A DNA stretch of 64,000 nt from Sabulicella glaciei (GCF_026183895.1 NZ_JAPFQI010000011.1:1-64000); one strand, 5' to 3'. Shown: positions 1-9,551, counted from the stretch's first letter. Notes: generated by a model from the sequence alone, not told the origin. Made by a program: numbers and translations.

Positions 1-37
1 ACCCTTAACCCCTTTACTGTCCGCCGGGGCTTTACCG

Positions 38-51
38 CCTTGGTACCAAGG
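38..51. repeat. 14-bp perfect palindrome in the left-edge non-coding stretch
   Basis: Bases 1-89 hold no gene I can support. They lie downstream of the minus-strand amino-acid binding protein. Inside is the perfect palindrome CCTTGGTACCAAGG, followed by a G-run and a GC-rich self-complementary stretch (about 51-75). It may be part of a 3' hairpin of that gene, but there is no U-tract, so a terminator role is only a guess. Confidence 0.3.
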
Positions 52-89
52 GGGGGCGCCCCGCTCCCCCCGGGCCCGCGCCGTTCGCC

Positions 90-1211
90 TCACCGGAAGG
101 GAGGCGCGTACTGGAGACCGCCCTGCGTGGTCCACAGCGCGTTCGGGCCGCGCTGCAGGCCGATGGGCGTGAGGTTGCGCTCGAAGATCTCGCCGTAATT
201 GCCGACGCCGCGGATGATGTTCACCATCCAGGCATTGTCCACGCCGAGCATCTGGCCCAGGCCGCCGGTGCGGCCCAGCATGCGCTGCACCTCGGGGCGG
301 GCGTCGTTCTGCGCCATCTGCTGCACGTTCTCGGCGGTGACGCCGAACTCCTCGGCGCCCAGCAGGCCGAAATGCACCCAGCGGACGAGGTCGGCGAAGC
401 GCTGGTCGCCGTGGCGGACGAGCGGGCCCAGCGGCTCCTTGGAGATCACGTCGGGCAGGATGACGTGGTCATTGGGGTTCTGCTGCGCCGAACGCGTGGC
501 GGCGAGGCCGGACACGTCCGTGGTGAAGGCGTCGCAGCGGCCGGCATTGTAGGCGGCCACGTTGTCCTCCAGGCGCTCAATCACGACGGGGCGGATCTGG
601 ACGCGGGCGCCGCGCGCCCAGTCGGCCAGGTTCTGCTCGGTCGTGGTGCCGGGCTGGACGCAGACCGTCGCGCCGTCCAGCTGGCGGGCGTTCTGCACGT
701 TCAGCGAGCGCTTCACCATGAAGCCCTGGCCGTCGAAGAAGTTGATCGCGGGGAAGTCGAAGCCCAGCGAGGTGTCGCGCGACAGCGTCCAGGTGGTGTT
801 GCGCGCCATCATGTCCACTTCGCCCGACTGCAGCGCCGTGAAGCGGTTCTGCGCGGTGGTGGGGACGTAGCGGACCTTGTTCGCGTCGTTGAACAGCGCG
901 ATGGCGACGGCCCTGCAGTAATCGACGTCGAAGCCGGACCACACGCCCTGGCTGTTCGGCGCGCCGAAGCCGGCGAGGCCGGTGTTCACGCCGCAGACCA
1001 GCGTGCCGCGGGAACGGATGGCGTCGATGGTGGAGCCGCTGGGCGCGGCTTGCTGCTGTTGCTGGGGCTGCGCGGCCGGAGCGGGCTGGGCCTGCGCCGC
1101 GGGGGCGGCGGGTTGCCCCGCCGGGCGCTGCTGCGCGGCGGCGGGAAGGGCGGTGGCCAGGATGGCGGCGCCGAATGCGCCGGCGAGGATGTGCCGCTTG
1201 GGCGTCGTCAC
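90..1211 (-). CDS. Amino-acid ABC transporter periplasmic binding protein (AapJ-like)
   Basis: Probable solute receptor of a polar amino-acid ABC importer (SBP family 3, AapJ/BztA type). Seen: a Sec-type signal peptide (residues 1-27, ending ALPAAA-Q), then an unusual Q/A/P-rich linker (about 28-58), then the folded domain opening with IRSRGTLVCGV and running to the end. Length, 373 aa, exceeds the usual ~340 because of the linker. The start is GTG, preceded on the minus strand by GGGGAGA at good spacing. No permease or ATPase is adjacent within the window; partners could lie left of base 1. It is divergent from the ornithine-cyclodeaminase homologue across 117 bp. Substrate is inferred from family only. 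Confidence 0.88.
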   Translation of the reverse strand: MTTPKRHILAGAFGAAILATALPAAAQQRPAGQPAAPAAQAQPAPAAQPQQQQQAAPSGSTIDAIRSRGTLVCGVNTGLAGFGAPNSQGVWSGFDVDYCRAVAIALFNDANKVRYVPTTAQNRFTALQSGEVDMMARNTTWTLSRDTSLGFDFPAINFFDGQGFMVKRSLNVQNARQLDGATVCVQPGTTTEQNLADWARGARVQIRPVVIERLEDNVAAYNAGRCDAFTTDVSGLAATRSAQQNPNDHVILPDVISKEPLGPLVRHGDQRFADLVRWVHFGLLGAEEFGVTAENVQQMAQNDARPEVQRMLGRTGGLGQMLGVDNAWMVNIIRGVGNYGEIFERNLTPIGLQRGPNALWTTQGGLQYAPPFR

Positions 1212-1328
1212 GTTCGAAGTCTCCCCAAAATGCTTGGTTCCGGGCCCCCGGCGGGACCGGTTCGTCGGCTGGACGATGCTGCGCTATGAAGGATTCCCGA
1301 TCAATCGCGCAATGGGGGAGGCTCGCTC

Positions 1329-2240
1329 TTGCGGCAATTGGACAAGGCGGCGGTGGCCGCCGCGCTGCCTTGGCCGAGGCTTGTTGCCGCATTGCGCGCC
1401 ATGTTCCGCGATGGTTGCACCGCGCCGCTGCGCCACCGCCACGCCTTGCCCGAAGGTGGAACCTTGCTGCTGATGCCCGCGCTCAACGCGACGCATTCGG
1501 GGGTCAAGATCGTCCACGTCGCACCGGGCAACGCCGCGCGCGGCCTGCCCGCCGTCCATGCCGAGTACCTGCTTTCCGACGCAGTGACTGGCGCGCCGCT
1601 CGCCCTGCTGGATGGCGGCGAGCTGACCGACCGGCGCACCGCCGCCGCCTCTGTTCTGGCCGCGTCGTTCCTTGCCCGGCCGGACTCCAGGCGCCTGCTG
1701 GTGCTCGGCGCCGGCAAGGTCGCCGCCGCTCTGGCCGAGGCTCATCACGACCACTGGACGCTCGACGAGGTCGCGATCTGGTCCCGCCGGCCCGAGCAGG
1801 CGGCTGCTCTGTGCGACAGGCTGCGCCACCATGGGGTACCGGCGCGCCCGGCCGCCACGCCCGACCCGCGCGGCTTCGACATCATCAGTGCCGCCACCCT
1901 CGCCACCACCCCGCTGATCCACGGGCGCGACCTCCAGCCCGGGCAGCATCTCGACCTCGTGGGCGCCTTCACTCGCGCCATGCGCGAGGCGGATGCAGAG
2001 GCGGTGCAGCGCGTCCTGGTCGTCGCCGACACCCGGGCCGGGGTGCTGGCCGAGGGGGGCGACGTGGTGCAGGCCATCGCCGAGGGGGCGGTGGACGAGA
2101 GCCACGTGGCGGCGGAACTCGCCGATCTGTGCCGGGGCGCCCATCCGGGCCGGACCCGGCCGGAGGAGATCACCCTGTTCAAGTCGGTGGGGTGGGCCGG
2201 CGAGGATCTCGCAGCCGCCGTGATGGCCGTGCAAACATGA
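1329..2240 (+). CDS. Ornithine cyclodeaminase / mu-crystallin family protein
   Basis: Member of the NAD(P)-dependent ornithine cyclodeaminase/mu-crystallin family; relatives deaminate ornithine to proline or reduce cyclic imines and keto acids. Seen: the substrate-side segment SGVKIVHVAPGN with its lysine (about residue 60), a Rossmann dinucleotide motif LLVLGAGKVAAALAEA (about 119-135), and DIISAATLATTPLI (about 175). Length, 303 aa, is normal. The TTG start is chosen because GGGGGAGG lies 7 bp upstream (1314-1321) and no in-frame ATG fits. It is divergent from an amino-acid binding protein, which suggests linked amino-acid use (inference). True substrate unknown. Confidence 0.85.
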   Translation: MRQLDKAAVAAALPWPRLVAALRAMFRDGCTAPLRHRHALPEGGTLLLMPALNATHSGVKIVHVAPGNAARGLPAVHAEYLLSDAVTGAPLALLDGGELTDRRTAAASVLAASFLARPDSRRLLVLGAGKVAAALAEAHHDHWTLDEVAIWSRRPEQAAALCDRLRHHGVPARPAATPDPRGFDIISAATLATTPLIHGRDLQPGQHLDLVGAFTRAMREADAEAVQRVLVVADTRAGVLAEGGDVVQAIAEGAVDESHVAAELADLCRGAHPGRTRPEEITLFKSVGWAGEDLAAAVMAVQT

Positions 2241-2384
2241 ACCTTCAGGGAACGCCCTTGTAGTTTGCGCTTGGCGTGACCTCTACATCTTGTGAAGAAC
2301 GGCTTCGCAACGATCCGATTCGCCCGGTTAGCGATTCGTTCGCGCGACTCGGCAGAGAGTATTGATTTGCCGGGCTTCCCCGAA

Positions 2385-3554
2385 TCACGGTCCGCGCAAG
2401 GGTTCGCCGGGCGTTCCAGGACGCCCCATGATCCATCCCAGAAGCCCGAGTCCGATCGCGGCGAGAAGCATCGCGAAGGGCAATCCCAGCGTGGCGCGCA
2501 GCGCGCCGTAGAGCAGCGGCCCCGCCGCCTGCCCCAGAAAGAAATGGAAGGCGTGCAGCGCCACCACCGAGGCACGGGCCTGCGGCGCCACCTCGGTCGC
2601 GCGGGTCTGCAGCGTGTTGTGCAGCATGAAGAAGCCCAGCCCGAGCAGCAGCCCCGCCGACACGAAGGGCGCCGCCCCCGACGCTGCAGCGAGGCCCAGC
2701 ATGGCGAGTGCCGCCAGCCCCGCACCCAGCCGCATCATCCGCCACGGCCCCAGGCGCCGCACCAGCAGCGGCGCCAGCATGGCGTAGAGGAAGCCGCCGC
2801 ATCCGAAGGCCGCCACGGTGAAGCCGGCTTCCCGCGTGCCGCCCATCCCGGATTCGTAGAGGTGGTTGGCGAAGAACGGGAAGGCGCCGAAAACCAGCAT
2901 CCCCTCCACCCCCACGGCGCGGAACAGCCGCGTGGCGGGGCGGTGCGACAGCAGGGCGCGGTAGCGGGACAGGGCGCCGCCCAGGCTGAGCACGCCGCGT
3001 GGCTCCGGCGCCGCGCGGTCGCGCCACACCACCAGCGCCGCGACGGCGGAGGCGGCGCCGCACAGCGCCATCAGCCCGCGCCAGCCCAGGATCGGCTCCA
3101 GCACCCCGGCGGCGAAGCCCCCCATCATCTGCCCGGCGATGGCGAAGGCGAGGAAGCGGGAAATGGCGACCTGCCGCTCGGCCATGGGCACGCGGTCGCC
3201 GAACAGGGCCAGGGTCACCGGAAAGATGCCGCCCCCGGCCATGCCGGTCAGCGCACGCAGCACCAGCAGCACCAGCAGCGCGGGGGCGAGGGCGGAGGCG
3301 AACAGGAACACCGCCTGGAAGGCCAGGGCGAAGCGGATCACGCGCTGCTTGCCCCAGGCATCCGCCACGGGGCCGAGCACGGGCTGCACCAGGGCGAAGG
3401 GCAGGGCGAAGGCGGTGGCCAGCAGCGCCACCCGCGCCGGGTCCGCCGCGAAGTCCAGGGCGAGCACCGCCACCAGCGGGTCGGTCAGGCGAGTGGCGAA
3501 GGAAGCCGCGAAGCCGGCGAGGCCGAAGGTGAGAATCAGCGCGCGATGGGACAC
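2385..3554 (-). CDS. MFS transporter
   Basis: Twelve-helix major facilitator superfamily carrier of the inner membrane, 389 aa, the usual size. Seen: alternating hydrophobic segments through the whole length, and a DxxxxxRV-type cytoplasmic loop after the second helix region (VADAWGKQRVIR, about 66-77). The start is GTG (SHRALILTF follows). It converges on the ornithine-cyclodeaminase homologue; the 144 bp between them is distinctly less GC-rich and carries no gene I recognise. Substrate cannot be assigned; drug or metabolite efflux is typical of such orphan MFS genes. Confidence 0.85.
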   Translation of the reverse strand: MSHRALILTFGLAGFAASFATRLTDPLVAVLALDFAADPARVALLATAFALPFALVQPVLGPVADAWGKQRVIRFALAFQAVFLFASALAPALLVLLVLRALTGMAGGGIFPVTLALFGDRVPMAERQVAISRFLAFAIAGQMMGGFAAGVLEPILGWRGLMALCGAASAVAALVVWRDRAAPEPRGVLSLGGALSRYRALLSHRPATRLFRAVGVEGMLVFGAFPFFANHLYESGMGGTREAGFTVAAFGCGGFLYAMLAPLLVRRLGPWRMMRLGAGLAALAMLGLAAASGAAPFVSAGLLLGLGFFMLHNTLQTRATEVAPQARASVVALHAFHFFLGQAAGPLLYGALRATLGLPFAMLLAAIGLGLLGWIMGRPGTPGEPLRGP

Positions 3555-3665
3555 GCGCCGATCATGCGCGCCCTGTGGCCAGTGGCTAGACCCGCTTCAC
3601 GCGCGTGAAACGGGCCTTTCGTTGCTTGCGCGCATCCTCCGTGCCGCCCGGCAGGGAAAGCTGCC

Positions 3666-4637
3666 CTATCCCGCCTGGCCGGGCTGGATGCCGGCGGAAC
3701 GCGCCGCTTCGCCCCATTTCTCCAGCTCGGCCTGGACGAAGTCACGGGTCTGCTCGGGCGTGGAATGCACCACCTCCGCCCCCAGGGCACGGTGGCGTGC
3801 CACCACCTCCGGCCGCTGCAGGGCGGCGACGATCGCGCCGTGCAGCCGATCCACGACGGGGCGAGGCAGGCGGGCCGGACCGATGACCATGCCCCAGGTC
3901 GAGGCCTCGAAGCCGGGCAGCAGCGCCTCGGCCATGGTCGGCACGTCGGGAAGCTGTGGCGCGCGCGCCGCGCCCGTCGTCGCCAGCGCCTTGAGGGAGC
4001 CGCCCTGGATATGCGGCAGGGCGGCAGGCACCGTGTCGAACATGATGTCCGTGCGCCCGGCGATCAGGTCCGGATGCGCCTGGGTGGAGCCGCGATAGGG
4101 CACATAGGTCATCTCCACCCCCGCGCGCTGCGCGAAGAGCACGGGGGCGAGGCGCACCACCCCGCCCGTGCCTGCGAAGGTGACGCGCCCGGCGCCCACG
4201 CGCTTTGCATGCTCCACCAGCTCCGCGGGCGTGTTCGGGCCGAAGCCGCGTGCCGCCACCAGCACCAGCGGCGTGCGCGTGGTCAGCGTCAGGAAGGAAA
4301 AGTCGCGCATCGTGTCGAAGGGCAGGCGGTAGAAGGCGGCATTCACCGGATGCGCGACGGAAACGAGGCCGAGCGTGTGGCCGTCGGGCGGCGACTTCGC
4401 GACCACGTCGGTGCCGATCACCCCATCCGCCCCGGCGCGGTTCTCGACCGGCACGGCCTGGCCCAGCGTCGCGGCCATCGGCTCGGCGACGAGGCGCGCG
4501 GTGATGTCGGACACGCCGCCCGGCGTGTAGGGCACGACGATGCGGATCGGGCGCGTGGGGAAGTCCTGCGCCCCGGCGCGGCCGGCGAGAAGCAGGGCCG
4601 GCGCGGCCAGCAGCGTCGCGCGGCGTTGGACGGACAT
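3666..4637 (-). CDS. Bug/TctC-family tripartite tricarboxylate transporter binding protein (copy 1)
   Basis: Periplasmic receptor of the Bug (TctC) family, which binds carboxylates and other small organics for TctA/TctB-type symporters. Seen: signal peptide ending GRAGAQ (about 1-23), the family opening FPTRPIRIVVPYTPGG, then DGHTLGLVS (about 85) and VPYRGSTQAHPDLIAGR (about 175). 323 aa. The start ATG at 4637 has GGGAGGAAACACC in front; the frame stays open further upstream but antisense to the neighbouring oxidoreductase, so I did not extend it. No tctA or tctB is near. It is divergent (111 bp) from the flavin monooxygenase, so the receptor probably serves that pathway (inference). Confidence 0.92.
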   Translation of the reverse strand: MSVQRRATLLAAPALLLAGRAGAQDFPTRPIRIVVPYTPGGVSDITARLVAEPMAATLGQAVPVENRAGADGVIGTDVVAKSPPDGHTLGLVSVAHPVNAAFYRLPFDTMRDFSFLTLTTRTPLVLVAARGFGPNTPAELVEHAKRVGAGRVTFAGTGGVVRLAPVLFAQRAGVEMTYVPYRGSTQAHPDLIAGRTDIMFDTVPAALPHIQGGSLKALATTGAARAPQLPDVPTMAEALLPGFEASTWGMVIGPARLPRPVVDRLHGAIVAALQRPEVVARHRALGAEVVHSTPEQTRDFVQAELEKWGEAARSAGIQPGQAG

Positions 4638-4748
4638 GGTGTTTCCTCCCTCGTTCCCGCGAGCGTAGCGCCACACCGCGGTCTTGCGCCATGGCGGAGA
4701 AGGGGGGGATGCTTCGCCCCAAGAAACGACCGAAGAAGATCGCTGCCC

Positions 4749-6101
4749 ATGCCGATGATCATCGCCGCCAACGCCAACGCCCAGGGAAGCCATGTGGGCG
4801 AGTGGCGCCACCCCGATGCCTGGGACCGTCCCGCGAGCAACATCGAGAACGCGGTCCGCCTCGCCCGCATCGCCGAGGAAGGCAAGCTCGACCTGCTCTT
4901 CCTCGCCGACGGCAACGGCGTGCGGAACATGGACAAGCCGGATCTCTTCGCCGCCACCTCGCCCTCCGACCGGCCGGGCGTGTTCGAGCCGGTGACGCTG
5001 CTTTCCGCGCTGGCGATGGTGACGAAGCATGTCGGCCTCGTCGCCACCACCACCACAACCTATGACGAGCCCTGGCACGTCGCGCGGCGCTTCGCCTCGC
5101 TCGACCACATCAGCGGCGGGCGCGCGGGGTGGAACCTCGTCACCACCTCCAACCCCGGCGACGCGCTGAACTTCTCCCACGACGCGCATGTGGAGCGCGG
5201 CGACCGCTACGAGCGGGCCTTCGAGTTCGCCGAGATCGTCAAGGGGCTGTGGGACAGCTGGGCCGACGACGCCTTTCCGCAGGACAAGGCGTCGGGCCGC
5301 TTCCTCGACCCCGCGAAGGTCCGCGCGCTGAACCACGCGGGCAAGAACTTCAAGGTGGCCGGCCCGCTGAACGCGCCGCGTCCGCCCCAAGGCCACCCGG
5401 TCGTGTTCTCCGCCGGGCAGAGCGAGACGGGCAAGGATCTGTCGGCCCGCCACGCCGATTGCGTCTTCGCGATCGAGGGCACGATCGAGCGCGCGCGCGT
5501 GCTCTACAAGGACCTGAAGGACCGGCTGGAGAAATACGGCCGCTCCCCCGACAGCCTGAAGATCCTGAGCGGCGTGACGATCATCGTCGGCGAGACAGCC
5601 GCCGAGGCGCAGCGCATCTCCGACGAGTTGGACGACCTCGTGCCGCCCGCCGTGGGGCTCGACTACCTGAGCAAGATGACCGGCACGAAGATGTCCGGCT
5701 ATCCGCTGGACGGCCCCTTTCCCGACCTGTCCGGCGAGCATGTCGGCCCCACCGGCATCGGCAAGGCCATCGTCGCCAAGGCGCTGGAGCAGAAGATGAC
5801 GGTGCGGGAAGCCTACCGCTCCATCCTGCCGCAGATGGCGGGCAACCTGTTCAAGGGCAGCGCAAAGGAAGTCGCGGACCAGATGGAGCAGTGGTACCGG
5901 CAGGAAGCCTGCGACGGGTTCATGGTCGCCGCCCCCGTGGTGCCGGTGGGGATGGAGCGCTTCGTGCGCCTCGTGGTGCCGGAGCTGCGGCGGCGCGGCC
6001 TGTTCCGCACCGAGTACGAGGGCCGGACGCTGCGCGACAATCTCGGCCTCGCCCGCCCGGCCAACCGCTCCTTCTCCCCGACCGCAAAGGCCGCCGAATG
6101 A
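4749..6101 (+). CDS. LLM-class flavin-dependent monooxygenase (NtaA/SnaA/DszA family)
   Basis: Bacterial luciferase-like, FMN-dependent monooxygenase. Relatives oxidise nitrilotriacetate, EDTA, dibenzothiophene sulfone and similar compounds using reduced flavin from a separate reductase. Seen: TIM-barrel pattern with DLLFLADGNG (about 40), TTTTTYDEPWHVARRFASLDHISGGRAGWNLVT split across about 100-130, and the family segment ERAFEFAEIVKGLWDSW (about 155-171). 450 aa, typical for NtaA. Start ATG at 4749 with a second in-frame ATG two codons later; the RBS is weak. Its stop overlaps the next Bug gene (ATGA), so the two are translationally coupled. Substrate unknown; no flavin reductase is nearby. 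Confidence 0.9.
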   Translation: MPMIIAANANAQGSHVGEWRHPDAWDRPASNIENAVRLARIAEEGKLDLLFLADGNGVRNMDKPDLFAATSPSDRPGVFEPVTLLSALAMVTKHVGLVATTTTTYDEPWHVARRFASLDHISGGRAGWNLVTTSNPGDALNFSHDAHVERGDRYERAFEFAEIVKGLWDSWADDAFPQDKASGRFLDPAKVRALNHAGKNFKVAGPLNAPRPPQGHPVVFSAGQSETGKDLSARHADCVFAIEGTIERARVLYKDLKDRLEKYGRSPDSLKILSGVTIIVGETAAEAQRISDELDDLVPPAVGLDYLSKMTGTKMSGYPLDGPFPDLSGEHVGPTGIGKAIVAKALEQKMTVREAYRSILPQMAGNLFKGSAKEVADQMEQWYRQEACDGFMVAAPVVPVGMERFVRLVVPELRRRGLFRTEYEGRTLRDNLGLARPANRSFSPTAKAAE

Positions 6102-7069
6102 GCCCGACCCGCCGCTCCGCCCTCGCTCTTTCGCTGCTGGCGCCCGGCCTCGCCCGCGCCCAGGCGCCCGGCAACTGGCCGACGCGGCCGCTACGCGTCG
6201 TGGTGCCCTTCGCGCCCGGCGGCACCACCGACCTCGGCGCGCGGCTGGTGGCGGAGCGCCTCGCCGGGCCGCTTGGGCAGCAGGTGGCGGTGGAGAACCG
6301 CACGGGGGCCTTCGGCATTCTCGGCGCCGATGCCGTGGCGAAGTCCGCGCCCGATGGCTACACGCTCTTCGCCGCCAGCCCGGGGCCGATGGCGGTGAAC
6401 CAGCACGTCTACCGCACCCTGCCCTACGACCCGGAACGCGACCTGGTCGGCGTCTCCATGATCGCGGCGATCCCCTACGTGATGGCGGTGCCGGCCAGTC
6501 TCGGCGTCAACACGGTGGAGGAGTTCATCCGCCTCGCCCGGTCGCGGCCCGGCACGATCAACTTCGCCACCTCGGGCATGGCGTCGCGGCTGACGGTGGA
6601 GCAGTTCCGCGCCCGCGCCGGTGGCCTCGACCTGGAGATGGTGCAGTATCGCGGCGGCGCCCCGGCGCGCACCGACCTCTTGGCCGGGCGCATCCAGCTG
6701 GTGATCGAGCAGGCGCCCGCCTTCCTGGAGGATTTCGCGCGCGGCACGCTGAAGCCCCTGGCGGTGGGCGGAAGGCAGCGCTTCTCCCTGCTGCCAAACG
6801 TCCCGACCATGGAGGAGGCGGGAGTGCCCGGCTACGAGGCGGCGGCCTGGGTGGGCTACGCCGCGCCCGGCGGCACGCCGATCGAGATCCGCCGCCGCAT
6901 CGCGAGCGAGGTGGACCGCATCCTCCAGGTCGCCGAGGTGCGCGACCGCCTCGCCTCCTGGGGCTGCGAACCGGTGGGCGGCACGCCCGAGGACATGGAC
7001 CGCATGCTGGCCGAGGAGCGCCGCCGCTGGGGCGAGGTGGTGCGCGTCGCCGGGATCGAGAAGGAGTGA
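6098..7069 (+). CDS. Bug/TctC-family binding protein (copy 2), coupled to the monooxygenase
   Basis: Periplasmic TctC-type receptor. Seen: signal peptide ending GLARAQ (about 1-22), the opening WPTRPLRVVVPFAPGGTTD, DGYTLFAASPG (about 87-97), and VQYRGGAPARTDLLAGR (about 172). 323 aa, normal. Its ATG overlaps the monooxygenase stop by 4 nt, so both are very likely made from one mRNA and the receptor probably captures that enzyme's substrate or a precursor (inference). It converges on acs with only 10 bp between. No membrane TctA/TctB partner is in the window. Confidence 0.92.
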   Translation: MSPTRRSALALSLLAPGLARAQAPGNWPTRPLRVVVPFAPGGTTDLGARLVAERLAGPLGQQVAVENRTGAFGILGADAVAKSAPDGYTLFAASPGPMAVNQHVYRTLPYDPERDLVGVSMIAAIPYVMAVPASLGVNTVEEFIRLARSRPGTINFATSGMASRLTVEQFRARAGGLDLEMVQYRGGAPARTDLLAGRIQLVIEQAPAFLEDFARGTLKPLAVGGRQRFSLLPNVPTMEEAGVPGYEAAAWVGYAAPGGTPIEIRRRIASEVDRILQVAEVRDRLASWGCEPVGGTPEDMDRMLAEERRRWGEVVRVAGIEKE

Positions 7070-7079
7070 AGGGCGGGGC

Positions 7080-9020
7080 CTAGCGCCCCACCCGGTTCTC
7101 CACCAGCTCCTCCACCACCGCCGGGTCGGCAAGCGTGGAGGTGTCCCCCAGGCTGTCCGTCTCGTTGGCCGCGATCTTGCGCAGGATTCGCCGCATGATC
7201 TTGCCCGAGCGGGTCTTGGGCAGGCCCGGCGCCCACTGGATCGCGTCCGGCGTGGCGATGGGGCCGATCTCCTTGCGCACCCAGGCGACGAGTTCCTTGC
7301 GCAGCGCCTCCGTCGGCTCCTCGCCGGCCACCAGCGTGACGTAGCAGTAGATACCCTGGCCCTTCAGGTCGTGCGGCATGCCGACCACCGCGGCCTCCGC
7401 CACCTTGGGATGGGCGACCAGGGCGGATTCGACCTCCGCCGTGCCCATGCGGTGGCCGGCTACGTTGATCACGTCGTCCACGCGCCCGGTGATCCAGTAG
7501 TAGCCATCGGCGTCGCGCCGCGCGCCGTCGCCGGTGAAGTACATCCCCTTGAAGGTGGAGAAGTAGGTCTGCACGAAGCGCGCGTGGTCGCCGTAGACGG
7601 TGCGCATCTGCCCTGGCCAGGAGTCGGTGATCACGAGGTTGCCCTCGGCCGCCCCTTCGAGGAGCTTGCCGTCCCCGTCCACCAGCGCCGGCTGCACGCC
7701 GGGCAGGGGCAGGGTGGCGGAGCCGGGCTTCTGCGCCACCGCGCCCGGCAGGGGCGAGATCAGGATGCCGCCCGTCTCGGTCTGCCACCACGTGTCCACC
7801 ACCGGGCAGCGCTCGTCGCCCACCACGCGGTAGTACCAGAGCCACGCCTCGGGGTTGATCGGCTCGCCGACGCTGCCCAGCACGCGCAGGCTGCTGCGCT
7901 TGTGCTTCTTCACGGGCTCCTCGCCGTCGCGCATCAGGGCGCGGATGGCGGTGGGGGCGGTGTAGAAGATGTTGACCCCGTGCTTGTCCACCACCTGCCA
8001 GAAGCGCCCGCTGTCGGGCCAGGAGGGCACGCCCTCGAACATCAGCGTCGTCGCGCCGTTCGCGAGCGGGCCGTAGACGATGTAGGTGTGGCCCGTCACC
8101 CAGCCCACGTCGGCGGTGCACCAGTAGATCTCGCCGGGGCGGTAGTCGAAGACAAGGTCGTGGGTGAAGCTGGCCCAGACCATGTAGCCGCCCGTGGTGT
8201 GCAGCACCCCCTTGGGCTTTCCGGTGGAGCCGGAGGTGTAGAGGATGAAGAGCGGGTCCTCCGCGTTCATCCGCTCCGGCTCGCAGATCTCGGCCTCCCG
8301 GTCGCAAAGCGCGGCCCAGTCGAGGTCGCGCCCTTCCTGCATGGCCACGGCCGTGCCGGTGTTCTTCGCGACGATGACGTGGCGGATGCTGGGGCAGGTC
8401 TTCAGCGCCTCGTCCGCATTGGTCTTCAGCGGCACCTTTCGCCCACCGCGCCGCCCCTCATCGGCGGTGATGAGCAGGGTGCACTCGGAATCCTGGATGC
8501 GCGAGGCGAGGCTGTCCGGCGAGAAGCCGCCGAAGACAATGGAATGCACCGCGCCGATGCGCGCGCAGGCCAGCATCGCCACCGCCGCCTCGACGATCAT
8601 GGGCAGGTAGATGCAGACGCGGTCGCCTTTGCGCACGCCCAGGCGGCGCATGGCGTTCGCCAGCCTGCAGACGCGGGCATGCAGCTCCCGGTAGGTGGTC
8701 CTGCTGTCGCTGTTCGGGTCGTCGCCCTCCCACAGGATCGACACCTGGTCGCCGCGCCCGGCTTCGATGTGGCGGTCCAGGCAGGACACGGAGGCGTTCA
8801 GCTCCCCATCCTCGAACCACTTGATGGAAACGTCGCCCTCAAAGCTGGTGTTCTTGATCTTCGTGGGCTCGCGCATCCAGGCGACGCGGCGCATCTCCTC
8901 GCGCCAGAACCCCTCGGGGTCGCTTGTGGCGCGTTCGGCCATGGCGCGGCGCTTCGCCTCGTCCACCTTGGCGGTGGAGGCTATCGCCTCCTTCACGGCG
9001 ATCAGCGTGTCGTCGGCCAT
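7080..9020 (-). CDS. acs: Acetyl-CoA synthetase
   Basis: AMP-forming acetate:CoA ligase, making acetyl-CoA from acetate, ATP and CoA in the cytoplasm. Seen: the N-terminal Acs domain with [11 protein letters not shown], the adenylate core [19 protein letters not shown] (about 265-283), WWQTETGG (about 410), and the C-terminal lysine motif [17 protein letters not shown] (about 600-616), whose lysine is the acetylation-controlled catalytic residue in the family. I place the start at MADDTL (646 aa, the normal size), with GGAAGGA 8 bp before it; an upstream in-frame ATG at 9071 would add 17 unlikely residues. Probably monocistronic. Confidence 0.97.
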   Translation of the reverse strand: MADDTLIAVKEAIASTAKVDEAKRRAMAERATSDPEGFWREEMRRVAWMREPTKIKNTSFEGDVSIKWFEDGELNASVSCLDRHIEAGRGDQVSILWEGDDPNSDSRTTYRELHARVCRLANAMRRLGVRKGDRVCIYLPMIVEAAVAMLACARIGAVHSIVFGGFSPDSLASRIQDSECTLLITADEGRRGGRKVPLKTNADEALKTCPSIRHVIVAKNTGTAVAMQEGRDLDWAALCDREAEICEPERMNAEDPLFILYTSGSTGKPKGVLHTTGGYMVWASFTHDLVFDYRPGEIYWCTADVGWVTGHTYIVYGPLANGATTLMFEGVPSWPDSGRFWQVVDKHGVNIFYTAPTAIRALMRDGEEPVKKHKRSSLRVLGSVGEPINPEAWLWYYRVVGDERCPVVDTWWQTETGGILISPLPGAVAQKPGSATLPLPGVQPALVDGDGKLLEGAAEGNLVITDSWPGQMRTVYGDHARFVQTYFSTFKGMYFTGDGARRDADGYYWITGRVDDVINVAGHRMGTAEVESALVAHPKVAEAAVVGMPHDLKGQGIYCYVTLVAGEEPTEALRKELVAWVRKEIGPIATPDAIQWAPGLPKTRSGKIMRRILRKIAANETDSLGDTSTLADPAVVEELVENRVGR

Positions 9021-9107
9021 GCGGCGCGTTCCTTCCCTGGCTTCGGTCGTCCTTGCCCAGGATATCCGCATGGCGCCTCGCGCGCCGTCAATGGGTGCGA
9101 GGGGGAG

Positions 9108-9129
9108 CCCCCTGGCATGGGCCAGGGGG
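9108..9129. terminator. GC hairpin between acs and the small secreted protein
   Basis: Perfect 8-bp stem CCCCCTGG/CCAGGGGG with a 6-nt loop, lying just downstream (minus strand) of the small proline/alanine-rich protein and upstream of acs. There is no U-tract on either strand, so it would be an imperfect intrinsic terminator or an mRNA 3' stabiliser. Confidence 0.35.
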
Positions 9130-9140
9130 CGGGGCCCGCG

Positions 9141-9422
9141 TCAGTTCGTGCGGGTCGTGGCGGGGGCGGGGGCCGGCGCCGGGGTGGAGGTGCCGGACAC
9201 GCCGCCCGGGCGCGGCGCGGCCGTCTGGGCCTGCGGGGCGGGCCGCGGTGCGGCGCGGGCGGGAGACGGCGTGGTGGCCGAAGGCGTCGCGCTGGCCGGC
9301 GCGGTGGCGGAGGGCGTCACGGCCGGGCGGGGCGTCGGGGCGGTTGGCGCCTGGCTCTGCGCGAAGGCAGGCGCCGCGCCGAGCAGCAGGGCAGTGGCGA
9401 GAAGCGTGCGGCGGACGGTCAT
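9141..9422 (-). CDS. Small proline/alanine/threonine-rich secreted protein
   Basis: Not recognised as a named family. Seen: a clear Sec signal peptide (MTVRRTLLATALLLGAAPAFA-Q, cleavage near 21/22) followed by about 70 residues made almost only of A, P, T, S with scattered R and Q. No cysteine, so not a lipoprotein. 93 aa. The mature part is low-complexity and probably unstructured, such as a periplasmic spacer. Signal peptide plus codon pattern argue for a real gene, but low-complexity GC-rich sequence can mimic one. Confidence 0.6.
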   Translation of the reverse strand: MTVRRTLLATALLLGAAPAFAQSQAPTAPTPRPAVTPSATAPASATPSATTPSPARAAPRPAPQAQTAAPRPGGVSGTSTPAPAPAPATTRTN

Positions 9423-9529
9423 GTCGGAACTCCCTCATCCCGCGCCGGGATCCGGGACTGGAGCGGCGCGTGGGAGGAGGGTGAAAGGGCGCCCGGGCAG
9501 GGATCGGGCGGCATCGGGGTGTTTTCGCG

Positions 9530-9551
9530 GCCCCGGTGGCGAAACCGGGGC
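9530..9551. terminator. Hairpin downstream of the peptide-type binding protein
   Basis: Perfect 8-bp stem GCCCCGGT/ACCGGGGC with loop GGCGAA, 44 bp beyond the stop of the minus-strand ABC binding protein. No U-run follows on the minus strand. It may end or protect that mRNA. The rest of the 172-bp gap (9423-9594) shows nothing I recognise. Confidence 0.35.

Noticed and set aside
4680-4730. G-run/C-run hairpins before several genes (here, near 50549 and near 9108) considered as one repeat family
   Set aside because: Only the poly-G/poly-C arms are shared, which is expected by chance at this GC content; flanks do not match.
4638-5741. Upstream continuation of the minus-strand reading frame of Bug copy 1, which stays open for hundreds of codons
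   Set aside because: It runs antisense to the well-supported flavin monooxygenase, has no family signal, and the true start has a signal peptide and a strong RBS. Long antisense frames are common in very GC-rich DNA.
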